DNA of 40,041 bases from Podaxis mareebaensis (Eukaryota; Basidiomycota; Agaricomycetes; Agaricales; Agaricaceae): contig JAEUWP010000246.1 in NCBI GenBank assembly GCA_018524725.1, positions 1 to 40,041 on the forward strand, read 5' to 3'. A model generated the notes under the pieces. The model did not search any database. It saw nothing but the letters and a program-made list of their open reading frames with translations, and was not told the DNA's origin. This document shows positions 1-8,456 of the stretch, one piece after another. The position numbers were made by a program, and so were the translations under genes. Each line of letters starts with the position of its first letter. The first letter of the stretch is position 1.

Positions 1-1445
1 AAGGACCAAAAGCGCTACGACCCATACTTCAATGAGTGGAACTGTTGCCGAGAGTGGGGAGAGTACCCTGAAGACAGTGATGAAAGCTCTGACGAGGAAG
101 TGCCAGATTTTCGAGTGTCTTCACCTGTGCTGGAAGAACGAACTGTTTCCCCAATGTCAACTGTGCCTCCTGTCATGTCAACCACCAGTCCAGCCTGCTC
201 GCAGCCCTCAGCAGCACAGAAACGGTTACAACCCTTTGAGTTCACTGCCACCTCTTATGCAGGGTTGGCCAAACAGGCAAAATGGGAGGTGTTGGAGATC
301 TTGACAAATTTCTATGGCTTTGTTCAACCGGCTAGTGAGCTTGCAACTGCAGGAACTGTAGGGTTGGGCAATATTCGATCTGTCATTGCGGTGCTGGGCA
401 TCACTTCTGTTAAACCAGACAACATGTTCTGGAAAACGTCGCTCGGCCGGTTGTGCATCGAATTCAGATTGTGTCTGGCAGCTAAGGAAGAGAAGAAGCC
501 CCACCCATCGACCTGGGACCTCTCAATGTCCAGTGGGCAGCAGCTTCATTTTGCCCGATGGCTCAAGTTCATCCGCAAGGTGAAGTCAGGCGAACAATTG
601 CTCTACATGTTTGACCTTCATGACCAGGCTACGGTTCCTTGGTGTATCGCTGTCTACACGGCCTCTGCCACATTGTTTATCTGCCACCTCGATGATGAGC
701 TGACCGAGAAAGATATTGTGATGGAATTGGCATCTGCTGGGACCCCGTTTCAAACACTGCAGAAGAGAGTGAGTTTGCAGCCCAAACAAGATCAACTCGC
801 CTGCTCGGTAGTGCCTATGCGACTTCAGGGTCATGTATTCACCAGGAAAGATTTTGATTCTTGGGAAAAACAATGTCATGCAATCCTGTGTTCCAAATGG
901 GCCCAAGCTGCACTTCTTCATGGAGGGTTCATGTGGCGATTGGCACTGCGACACATTGGCATCAGTGAAGCACTTAAAGGGCTGTCTGGAGTTTACCCAC
1001 AATCAGGCTACAACTTTGTTGCCTGTGATGTCAATGGGGTGGAGTACTTGGACGACGACCTGACAAATGATGAACTTGACGTATTATGTGGGCTTTACAA
1101 GAGTTTCACAGGTAGGGCTATATTGATTCTCCTCAAGCCACTTCTAATTCTTTGTCAACAGGTGTCGGGAAAAATGTTTTGAAATCATCTTGGTATCCTC
1201 TTGTCTCTACCTTTGAAGCTAGCAGTGAAAACAACGGTCGATGGTCACCTCATCTTGAAGAACTATACAAGAAGCATAGCATGTCGATCCTGAATGATGC
1301 CGTTGAGAACAATCTTTGTGTGCCTATCAGTGCTACGAAATGGCGCGACAAGCTGCAGGGGTTTACAGAGGGAAGGCGTGCTGCAAAGATCGTGGAGGCC
1401 TGGTCGATGACTTTCTTGAATCAGAACATGCCCACTACTTCGTGA
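1..1445 (+). CDS. Hypothetical protein, two exons, 5' partial
   Basis: The frame is open from the first base, so the start lies outside the window. Exon 1 is <1-1111, a 50-nt GT-AG intron spans 1112-1161, and exon 2 is 1162-1445, ending in TGA. The split codon (G|GT) keeps the frame. About 464 residues are visible: an acidic Asp/Glu/Ser tract near the left edge, a Pro/Thr/Ser-rich linker, then a globular-looking region of about 350 residues with several Trp and Cys. I do not recognise a domain. Codon use and intron structure look like a real basidiomycete gene rather than decayed repeat. It lies about 0.5 kb upstream of another unknown gene on the same strand and next to a mobile-element nest, so it may belong to an expanded accessory family or be element cargo. 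That is inference. Confidence is high that it is coding and low on function. Confidence 0.7.
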
Positions 1446-1939
1446 TTATGCTATAGTGAGTGATTTCTTCTCCATGAAGCATTTAAGCACTGAGATAGAA
1501 AGATGTTCAGTTGCTTGTTGTAGGTTGCATATTACTGTTATAACTGTTTTGAGATACATTTGGGTCTTTGTGAAATTTGAGTCGTGTTCTAGATTATCGA
1601 GGATTGCCTGAGTTGTTTACTTGATGCACTGGGATACTCCAGTGCTCTCACTCTACCCTGTAAGGATCATTTAAGTTCTCCCCCTGCCCCCAAGCATCAC
1701 CTCAGTTGTTTATTTGATGCACTGGGATATTCCATGGCTTAAGATAACTAACTTCTCCCCTCGAGCATCCCCTACTTGCCACATTGGGATACTCCAGTGC
1801 TCTTATTATAGCACGTTGGGATCAGTGACTCCTTGGATGTCTTCCTGAGGGGACATCTTTTAATCACATGATCCCCCAATATGATAGGACGTCTTCACTT
1901 GCAATTCATGCCTTTACATCTCTTCTTCTAACCTCCACC
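1446..1939. other. Intergenic interval with repeated short hairpins and upstream region of next gene
   Basis: No ORF of note. It contains three related copies of a GCACTGG-GATACT-CCAGTGC type hairpin (about 1626-1645, 1719-1738, 1781-1800) and a fourth remnant near 1811-1825. The last 80 bases before the ATG at 1940 are pyrimidine-rich, as in many fungal promoters and 5' UTRs. Confidence 0.5.
1626..1800. repeat. Three imperfect hairpin repeats
   Basis: Copy 1 (1626-1645) is a near-perfect stem-loop with 7-bp arms around GATACT. Copies 1 and 2 also share upstream sequence (GTTGTTTAYTTGATGCACTGGGATA), so the unit repeated with a spacing of 93 bp. Copy 3 (1781-1800) shares only the hairpin. The arms are partly eroded in copies 2 and 3. 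Confidence 0.6.
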
Positions 1940-4040
1940 ATGTCCGAGCCTACAGATAACGATGACCTCGAAGATTTTTCTCCCCCCCTTGCCGAGATAC
2001 TCCAGCCCAACAAGAAATGGAAGAAGGGGTAACTGTATGCCGAGCCTAAGGTACATTCACTGACCCAGCACCCAGTAATTCAGTGAAGGACATTGCTAGT
2101 TGGATCGCCCAAAGTGAATCGCCATGGGTGGACTTCTATAAAGTCTTCCAAGTCAGCCTTCAAGAAGACTATCCTGAAGCCACGCTCCCTCCCGCCTTGA
2201 ACGCTCAGTACGTTCTTCGCATTGTATTTGAATATATGCTGATGTATATGTGCATACAAGTCTGAATGATAATGAAAGGAAGATGTACTCCCACATATAT
2301 GCAATTATATGCATCCAGGTTGGGGGTTTCCGTGCGACACTCCCCAAGTTTTTGAAGCAAATACATCTGCTAATCAAACTGGCTCGAATGGTATGTCCCC
2401 CGACGGGGTGTATGCATACCATTACTGTTTGACATACTCTACAGATGACTCGCATCACTGGCCAAGCTCGAGTGAACGACACAGGTTCCCTGAAGAAGAA
2501 AAGGCTCAAATACATCCGTCTGGCCATCCTGGGTCAGCGCCTCATCCCCGATATCCCACCTTCAACGCTCAAAAGCATGTCACACAGCTGGCATCACAAG
2601 CAAATCGCTGAACTATTGATGCCTGCCATGTACTATGGCGACTACCAGGCTGAACCGGATAAGTATGTATATTCACCTGAATAATGTCGATTACATGCAC
2701 GTTGATTTGTGATCAGGACGATCACTGCGCTTCAGGCTGGGACGCTCACTGTTGGTGCGAAGATGTTCCCAAGGTTCATGTACAAGGATGGCAAGTACAA
2801 CAAAGAGAAGGTTTGACGGGGTTTTGGAGAAGGCAAGTTATTACTTCGTGTAAGTTCCTATTAACGCTATTGTTCGCTCTGATTTAACCTATGCTCAAGG
2901 TCTTCAAGCATATTTTCACTTCGCCCTCATCTGCCGATAGCCTCGAGTATGCAAAGCCGAAGACTAGGGCCAGCCACGCCAAGATGAACGGGCTTTCATG
3001 CATCACACCAGGGACATTGGTGTATGCTGCAGTCCAGGTACGTGTTACTCGAAATTGATTCATTAATCTCATCCATCCCTCAGACGCATTTCATGCTGGA
3101 TGCTGCCGATGACTGGCATACTGAGCTGGGGCTGTTCAAGAAGGAAGAGTTTTTCTATGTGCTCTACGAGATATTCAGTAATGAGAACGACCCCTGGGCG
3201 AGGAAGTTGCTTGACAAACTGTCAAAGTAAGTCCTCTTCTATTCAACACTATGGAGCTAACTGCTTCAAGGCGTGTCTTTGGTCCTGAAGTGCTCACAAA
3301 AACAACCCCTCTCATTCGCATCAACCATGAAGATGATGACTATCTGCGTTTCCTCGAGCAGGGTGACAATAGTTCTACCGAGGAAGATTCTGGATCTGAT
3401 CCCTCTGATGATGAGGGGTCTCCTCGTCTCAGCAAGGCACCACCTCTTGTGCAGCAATCCGATAGTGCGCTGCCCTCTGGCTGCCCTGGGGGGAGCATCA
3501 TATGTTTGTGAGTGTCAACTATATCTATGACAGGTCCTGATACGCTGGGTAGCACCACCCCCTTTGTCCCCATCCAGCACTCGCGAAATGCCTCTGCCAC
3601 TGCCTCCTGTCCAGCCTGTCAGCGAAATGCCTCCTCCACCACCTCCTGTCCAGCCCGTCAGTGAAATACCTCCTCCACCGCCTCCTGTCCAGCCCACCAG
3701 CGAAATGCCTCCTCCACTGCCCCTTGCCCCGCCTGTTAACGAAACACCTCGACAGCAAATTCGTATTCACCTCAAGCACTGCAACAATACAGTGCAAAGC
3801 AGCCAGGCTGTGACCCCCCGAGCTGAACCGAAGGAACACCGACCTCTGAAGCATCGCGCCAATCAAGGTCCGCAATCTCAGTCACTGCAATCCCAGCCGA
3901 GTCATGAAGTTCATGCAGAGGAGGAAGAGCCCGAGGATGCTGACGAGCTTTATCAACAGCTCACGAGCCAACCGACCAGGAAACGTAAGGCAGCCGCTAC
4001 AAGTGAAATGCCCAGGAGGTCATTGCAACTTGGGGTTTAG
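1940..4040 (+). CDS. Hypothetical multi-exon protein with proline-rich 13-residue repeats at the 3' end
   Basis: The start ATG at 1940 follows a CACC context. Exons I can join in frame: 1940-2028, 2076-2223, 2319-2390, 2445-2662, 2717-2810, 2900-3037, 3084-3226, 3271 onward; all introns are GT-AG and 46-95 nt. The donor of intron 2 is uncertain, because a second in-phase choice lies about 40 nt downstream. If exon 8 ends at its own TGA (3509-3511) the protein is 380 residues. A further in-frame region, 3540-4040, encodes a Pro-rich repeat (PPVQPVSEMPPPP type, 13 residues, about 3.5 copies), then an acidic and basic tail ending at TAG 4038-4040. I found no clean splice that joins it, so the 3' end may be a different exon set or a frame disruption. 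The middle has basic stretches (GSLKKKRLKYIR) and a Trp/His cluster. No domain is recognised. Confidence 0.6.
3586..3740 (+). repeat. 39-bp minisatellite encoding Pro-rich repeats
   Basis: About 3.5 tandem copies of a 39-bp unit built on CCTCCTGTCCAGCC..GTCAGCGAAATG. Each unit encodes 13 residues of the pattern PPVQP(V/T)SE(M/I)PPPP. The unit length is a multiple of three, so copy-number change keeps the frame. Confidence 0.75.
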
Positions 4041-4720
4041 CTCTATAGTTCCTGGGCTGCTTTCGTACTGACGTCCATTGTATTGTACTTGCTGGGTGTA
4101 TGCTTTAGTTAGAAATATAGCTCTTTCGGCAAAGCTTGGTGTGCTTGAATGGCATGAGATGATTGAAGCCTTCCAAAAGCTTTCACACCTTACAAGTGTT
4201 TCTAACATTGGATCGCGTCAAAAGATTTTATTGCCTTGTAAGCTCTGCCGACTTTCGGACCCATCAATGGTAGGCAAGGGTTTCATTGGTTAGTATTTCT
4301 CTACAATGATTTACATGTATATATACTAGGATATGTTGGCGATCTTTGCATTCCTTAGAAATCCTTTCATGGTTTGTATGGTTGCTTCCAGATACATTGA
4401 CTTTTGGTGTATTTATTAGATTTCAATTTATATATTGGTTTTGGTGGAATACATGGTTTCAGCCATTCTACAAGTTTTATATCTATCTATGGTAGGTAAG
4501 TCTTGCATTACCTTGTATTCTCTAACATGATTGGCAGGTATATATGCCGGAGAATGTTGGAGGCAGTTGTATAGTGCAGAATATTTGTATGCCCACTAAT
4601 CTTTTCATACCTTGCAGAATACCTTCCAGATACATGGCATTTTGTGGTTTTTAGTATATTTCAGCATATGTATTGATATTTTTTGGTATGTATAGTTTCA
4701 GCCTTTCCGCTGATGTCTCT
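4041..4720. repeat. AT-rich non-coding repeats, copies A and B
   Basis: No gene is seen. Two degenerate copies of a roughly 200-bp AT-rich unit lie head to tail (about 4290-4475 and 4500-4715). They share blocks such as the run around CCTTCCAGATACATGGCATTTTGTGG and TTTTGGTATGTATAGTTTCAGCC. A third copy lies at about 5796-5999. The start of this zone marks the change to CpG-poor sequence. Confidence 0.55.
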
Positions 4721-4782
4721 CATCAACAGATGCATCATGATAAATGGTGCTTCCTGTCTTATCAAAGGGGCTTGCACCCATA

Positions 4783-5043
4783 CTGGCATACCTCAGTATT
4801 AGTACTACTGGCACTGGGGTCATCCTTCCAATGCCTGTCATGCTCATGTGCCCAGGTGCCCTCTCTGTGGAGGTCCTCACACTGAGGCTTCTCACTGCTC
4901 CATGGCCAGGTGTTGCAAGGGCAACCCCAAGGTGACTCCCTCCATACCCCCCACTCCAGCAGGTGATCCCTGCCCTCATTCTCCCTGGTGCCTCAACTGT
5001 TCAGGTGCCCACTCTTCCAACAACTGCCAGTGCCCATACTGGT
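4783..5043 (+). pseudogene. LINE-type ORF1 (gag-like) zinc-knuckle fragment
   Basis: In one frame the sequence encodes a Cys/His-rich segment: a decayed first knuckle (WHWGHPSNACHAH), then CPLCGGPHTEASH and a terminal knuckle CLNCSGAHSSNNCQC, ending at a stop at 5043-5045. Serial CCHC-like knuckles with the PLCGGPHTEASH core are typical of ORF1 proteins of fungal Tad/L1-like non-LTR retrotransposons. The same frame has a stop upstream and no endonuclease or reverse transcriptase follows, so this is a truncated relic. ORF1 proteins of this kind bind element RNA in the cytoplasm. Family recognition is from motif memory, not a search. Confidence 0.5.
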
Positions 5044-5045
5044 GA

Positions 5046-5620
5046 CATTGCTTCAACTAGGATTGGATCCATGGTCAATACCAATGCAATGCAGCCTCTA
5101 CTTCAGCCAAGAAAGCCTCCACTCCTTAGGGCAGGGGTCATAAGGGTTAGTCAAGACAAGTGCAAGTGGCCATGTCAATATATTCAGTTCAGACTCTCTC
5201 ATTTTCATCTACCTATGTCTTACTTTGAACTTTTCATTCATGTTGTTTGGGGCACCTGTTTTCTTTTCCTCTATTTCCTTTCTCTCTTTAACCATTAGGA
5301 CTGCTACCATGCATCCATTTGTCATAGATAGAGTCTGCTCTTGTAGTAGATAAAGTTTGCAGCAATAAACTTGGATTTTTAAAAAAAAATAAGCTGAAAA
5401 ATGATTTTTTTCAGATTTTTCCTAAGCACTTTAGTCTGGGCTGGAAAATAAATTGCATTTTTCAAGCCAATGGCTTGATAGTTTTTCAAGAGTGAATTTT
5501 CTCCAAGATGCTCTCAATGAGATCTATCAATTGAGACTACATTCATAAATTTTGAAGAGCTTTGAAATAGTGTCTGCCCCAACAGCAGATAGGTTATATT
5601 CAATCACAGCATAGTGCTCA
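5046..5620. other. AT-rich non-coding stretch
   Basis: No ORF is supported. It contains poly-A/poly-T rich sequence around 5378-5415 with an AATAAA upstream (about 5364), which could be the 3' end of a retroelement. It ends at the tRNA-like segment. Confidence 0.4.
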
Positions 5621-5623
5621 GCA

Positions 5624-5697
5624 AGGTATGATGGCTCAACTAGATGAGTGCCATGATTCTTCCAAGAGGTTCTGGGTTCAAATTCCAGTCTATCCAA
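5624..5697 (+). repeat. tRNA-like SINE head 1 (Pol III A and B boxes)
   Basis: A box-A-like TGGCTCAACTAG starts at 5632 and a box-B-like GGTTCAAATTC starts at 5675, 43 nt apart, as expected for an internal Pol III promoter. The T arm folds well: CTGGG (5672-5676), 7-nt loop, TCCAG (5684-5688) with one G-T pair. A D-stem TGGC/GCCA is also possible. The acceptor stem is degraded, so this is tRNA-derived rather than a working tRNA. Confidence 0.55.
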
Positions 5698-5714
5698 CTA
5701 ATTGGGGGGCATTC

Positions 5715-5778
5715 TCTCAAATGGCTGAGTAGTGTGATACCATTCTAGTAGGTCCTGGGTTCAAGCTCTAGGCTGGTT
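5715..5778 (+). repeat. tRNA-like SINE head 2 (Pol III A and B boxes)
   Basis: Box-A-like TGGCTGAGTAGTG starts at 5722 and box-B-like GGTTCAAGCTC at 5758. The T arm CTGGG/TCTAG is similar to that of head 1 and uses the same CTGGGTTCAA core. The two heads lie about 90 bp apart in the same direction, which suggests a dimeric SINE or two nested insertions. Confidence 0.5.
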
Positions 5779-5795
5779 AATTTTTGGTGTCTCTC

Positions 5796-5999
5796 ATTGT
5801 TGCTTTTCTATGACAATTTACATGTATACATGCATCTAGTATGTTGGCTTTCCTTGCATACCCTGGAATGATTGTATAGTCCTAAATCCTTTTGTACCAT
5901 GCAAAATACCTTCCAGACACATGGCCTTTTGTGGTATTTAGTACATTTTGATGTATATATTGACTGTTTTTGGTATATATAGTTTTAGCCTTTTTGCTG
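5796..5999. repeat. AT-rich repeat, copy C
   Basis: Third copy of the unit seen at 4290-4715, aligned over ATTTACATGTATA, a TTCCAGAcACATGGC block and TTTTTGGTATATATAGTTTTAGCC. It abuts, and probably truncates, the C-terminal end of the tyrosine-recombinase pseudogene on the minus strand. Confidence 0.55.
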
Positions 6000-6545
6000 A
6001 TTGGCACTAGCTCAAAACTGCAGATATACACCTCATAGGTGAGGGATTTCCACCTCCCTGCCAGGCACACAATTTCAGGGTCTACCTTCTTGGACAAGAA
6101 ATATGACACACTGCTAATCTGAAAGGAGTGGCCAAAGGCTGTGCCTAAGCCTGCTCTCTGCACAATCTCATTGATACACTTTATGGCTGGGTGCTTGGCC
6201 ATGGAGCAGATCTGGCCATGCTTATCTCTTCATGAGAAGAGTGGGTCACTCCTGCCAGCTGGTACTATGGAGGCAAGGTTGGAAAGGGCTTCTATGGCAC
6301 AGAGCTCTTTCTCCTATGCTGCAATGAAGACAGACTGGATTTCCCCAGGTCTGGCTGTCTTGGCTGATAGGAGGTTGAGACAACAGTAGGCTACTCTATT
6401 CTGGTCTACTCCTAAGGTAATGTTGCTCTATTTTAAATGTTTAGACCCATTGAAACTGTATGAGGAGGGATGGAAAACCTCACTGAAACACATTAGACCC
6501 TAGAAGGCACATGTTGCCATGGCCTATATGCAAGTATCAAATGGG
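5998..6545 (-). pseudogene. Tyrosine recombinase (Crypton-like) pseudogene
   Basis: On the minus strand, one frame interrupted by TGA and TAG codons reads as the C-terminal catalytic half of a phage-integrase-type tyrosine recombinase. A segment of AFxGLM type is followed by LLSAKTARPGEIQ, then IEALSNLASIVPAGRSDPLF, GHSFQIS, KVDPEIVCLAGRW and a terminal YI. In the catalytic H-x-x-R box the Arg is replaced by Gln (codon at 6119-6121), and two other likely Arg codons read Cys. These changes fit C-to-T or G-to-A mutation at CpG. Such recombinases are found in fungal Cryptons and related elements, where they cut and rejoin DNA through a covalent tyrosine link. With at least four in-frame stops it is dead. 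Family assignment is by motif. Confidence 0.65.
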
Positions 6546-6951
6546 TCTGACAGCTCCAGTACACTTCAAAGAGCTCTCAGGAGGGCAATAGTAGCAGGAA
6601 GGTAGAGTGGGTAAGGAGGGGGTGGAGGTGGAGCAATAGCTGGTTCTTCTAGAGATGACTTGTTGATGCTTGGGACATTGGAGTTGACACTGAAGAGTGG
6701 GGGAAGCTGGGTATACCATAGAGGGATGGAGGGTAGATCCTTGGAGTTTGGATCAATGCAGTAGACTTCTACTTCTTAGAAGTAGAGTCTATGGATGACT
6801 TCATATTTAATAATATGAGGGATGACTTCCAATAGGTACATCATATATGGATAAAGGAATACAATTGGCTCTCCAGCATAGGGGATCATCTTCCAGCTGT
6901 GAGCCCAGGATGAGTTGAAGTCACTAGTGATAGTTTGAACATAGAGGCCAT
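6546..6951 (-). pseudogene. Remnant of older minus-strand element ORF, downstream part
   Basis: Minus-strand reading from 6951 gives an open stretch ending near 6770 at a TAA (residues like SSWAHSWKMIPYAGEP and FLYPYMMYLLEV). It then continues as a Pro-rich segment with a stop near 6575. When the Gypsy insertion and one GCCAT copy are ignored, this frame is continuous with the minus-strand ORF at 13283-13574. The product is not recognised; it may be an upstream ORF of the same element as the recombinase at 5998-6545. Confidence 0.45.
6947..6951. repeat. Target-site duplication GCCAT, left
   Basis: GCCAT immediately precedes the 5' LTR and is repeated exactly at 13278-13282 after the 3' LTR, as expected for a Ty3/Gypsy integration (5 bp). 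Confidence 0.85.
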
Positions 6952-7211
6952 TATTACGGTCTCAGCTATATTTAGCACACACTTACTCAGCACACCATTT
7001 CACCTTATGTTTCAGCTCCTTGTCACACTTTGCCTTAGTCATCCACTTACTCATCTCTCTGTTTCATCTATTCTTAGCCACTCCTCTCACAGTATATAAA
7101 CCCTAAGTAGAGCACCTGTATTCCTTATGCTTTACCAACTAGTTCTTTCCCCTTTGCTCATCCTCAAGTCTTTGCCTAGTTGCAACCTGAGTTCATATAA
7201 AGGTCATAACA
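6952..7211 (+). repeat. 5' LTR
   Basis: 260 bp, ending CATAACA. It differs from the 3' LTR at three sites: the second base (A instead of the expected G of TG), the seventh base (G/A) and one T/C near the end (CATATAAAGG/CATACAAAGG). It carries the element promoter. Confidence 0.92.
7093..7100 (+). promoter_or_regulatory. LTR TATA box
   Basis: TATATAAA in the 5' LTR; the same motif is at 13159-13166 in the 3' LTR and, inverted, in the second copy. It probably sets transcription start at the U3/R border. Confidence 0.6.
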
Positions 7212-7323
7212 TTTGGTAAAGCGTCACCAACTCACCTTGCAACAAGGAAGGCCCAGCTAGGGGTGTATACCGAGGCACAACCAGGTGCAACAGCAGTGCT
7301 CAACTAGGAGCAAGGCTCAGTGT
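7212..7323 (+). other. 5' leader with candidate primer-binding site
   Basis: Begins directly after the LTR with TTTGGTAAAGCG, the place where the tRNA primer should pair. I cannot assign the tRNA. The truncated second copy has TTTCTTAAAGTG here. The rest of the leader has no ORF. Confidence 0.4.
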
Positions 7324-8454
7324 ATGAGCAGAAGCAATATTTGGAACAGTTGAGAAGGAACACCAGCACTGTACAGCCTAGGACAAACCAGGGAGCCATC
7401 AGTGGCAGAGTTTTCAGATGTTACAGAGAGCAAACACACCAATAATGAAGAGACTACTGAGTCAGAACTCAAAGACCAGCCAGAACCAGCAGATAAAGAG
7501 CAACCAGAAGAATCAACAGACGAAGAAGATCCAGAAGAACCTGCAGATGAAGAAGAACAAGAACCAGCAGATGAAGAAGACATTGATGCTGACATGGCCA
7601 AAGAAACAGCAACAACTCAGCAGACAGGAGGGAAATCATTGGTCCCTGATCCAGGATTTTTTGATGGAAACAGAAGCCAGTTTGATGACTGGTGGAGGTC
7701 AATGACATTTTTCTTGAAGTTCAACAAGATTGACAATGCCGACAGAAGGGCAGTAGCAGTACTCTCTCAGATGAGAGGAGGAACCGCAGGACAATTTGCA
7801 AGCATGAAGCTTGACCAAATGGAGAACAGTAATGACACACTCATGTGGGACACATTCTAAAAGAAAATAGAGGCAATGTTCAGAAATGAAGGACAACAAA
7901 GCAATGTAGAATGGAGAATCGAGATGTACAGGCAGAACAACAAACACACAGCAGACTTCCTCATTGAATTCAATGTATTGAAGACAAGGTCCAAGACAGA
8001 TGACAAACACACCATATTCCTGCTCAAGAAGAACACACGCTCAGACATTATCAAGACCATATTAGGATTCCTGATTGAAGCAATGCCCGAGTCCTACAAG
8101 CAATGGAAGGAGACCATTCTGAACATTGGCTTAGGTTATGAAGCTGTGGAAACCCATACCAGATGCACAGAAACTGGCATCACATATGGAGGAATGGGTC
8201 AACCAATGGAGATAGGAAGACAGACAATGCCCAACAACAAGGCACCACTCTGGTGCTTCAAGTGCAATGTCATAGGGCACATTGCCCAAGACTGCAAGAA
8301 GCCAGGAAGAAGAAGGTGCTTCAACTGCAGCAAAGAAGGACACATCTCCAGGAATTGTAGAGCACCCAAGAAGGCATGAATCAGGAACATGGAGGAGGAA
8401 CAGGAAGGTGAGGAAGGACCAGAGCAGCAGGGTTTTTCTGAAGGCTCAGAGTGA
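7324..8454 (+). pseudogene. gag: Gypsy gag (nucleocapsid), interrupted
   Basis: One continuous frame from ATG 7324 to TGA 8452-8454, interrupted by TGA 7351, TAA 7858 and TGA 8377. The N-terminal part is strongly acidic with short PADEE/PEEPADEE repeats. The middle resembles a retrotransposon gag capsid region (KSLVPDPGFFDG, then FDDWWRSMTFFLKFNK). The C-terminal part has two CCHC knuckles, CFKCNVIGHIAQDC and CFNCSKEGHISRNC. Gag assembles the particle and binds element RNA in the cytoplasm. The minus-strand copy has TGA at the position of 7351, TGA at that of 7858 and TGT (Cys) at that of 8377. This shows that the frame continues past 8377 and that the stop codon overlaps the pol start region. 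Confidence 0.85.
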
Positions 8455-8456
8455 GC

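Noticed and set aside
5624..5778. Functional tRNA genes
   Set aside because: A and B boxes and T arms are present, but the acceptor stems do not pair and no convincing anticodon arm exists.
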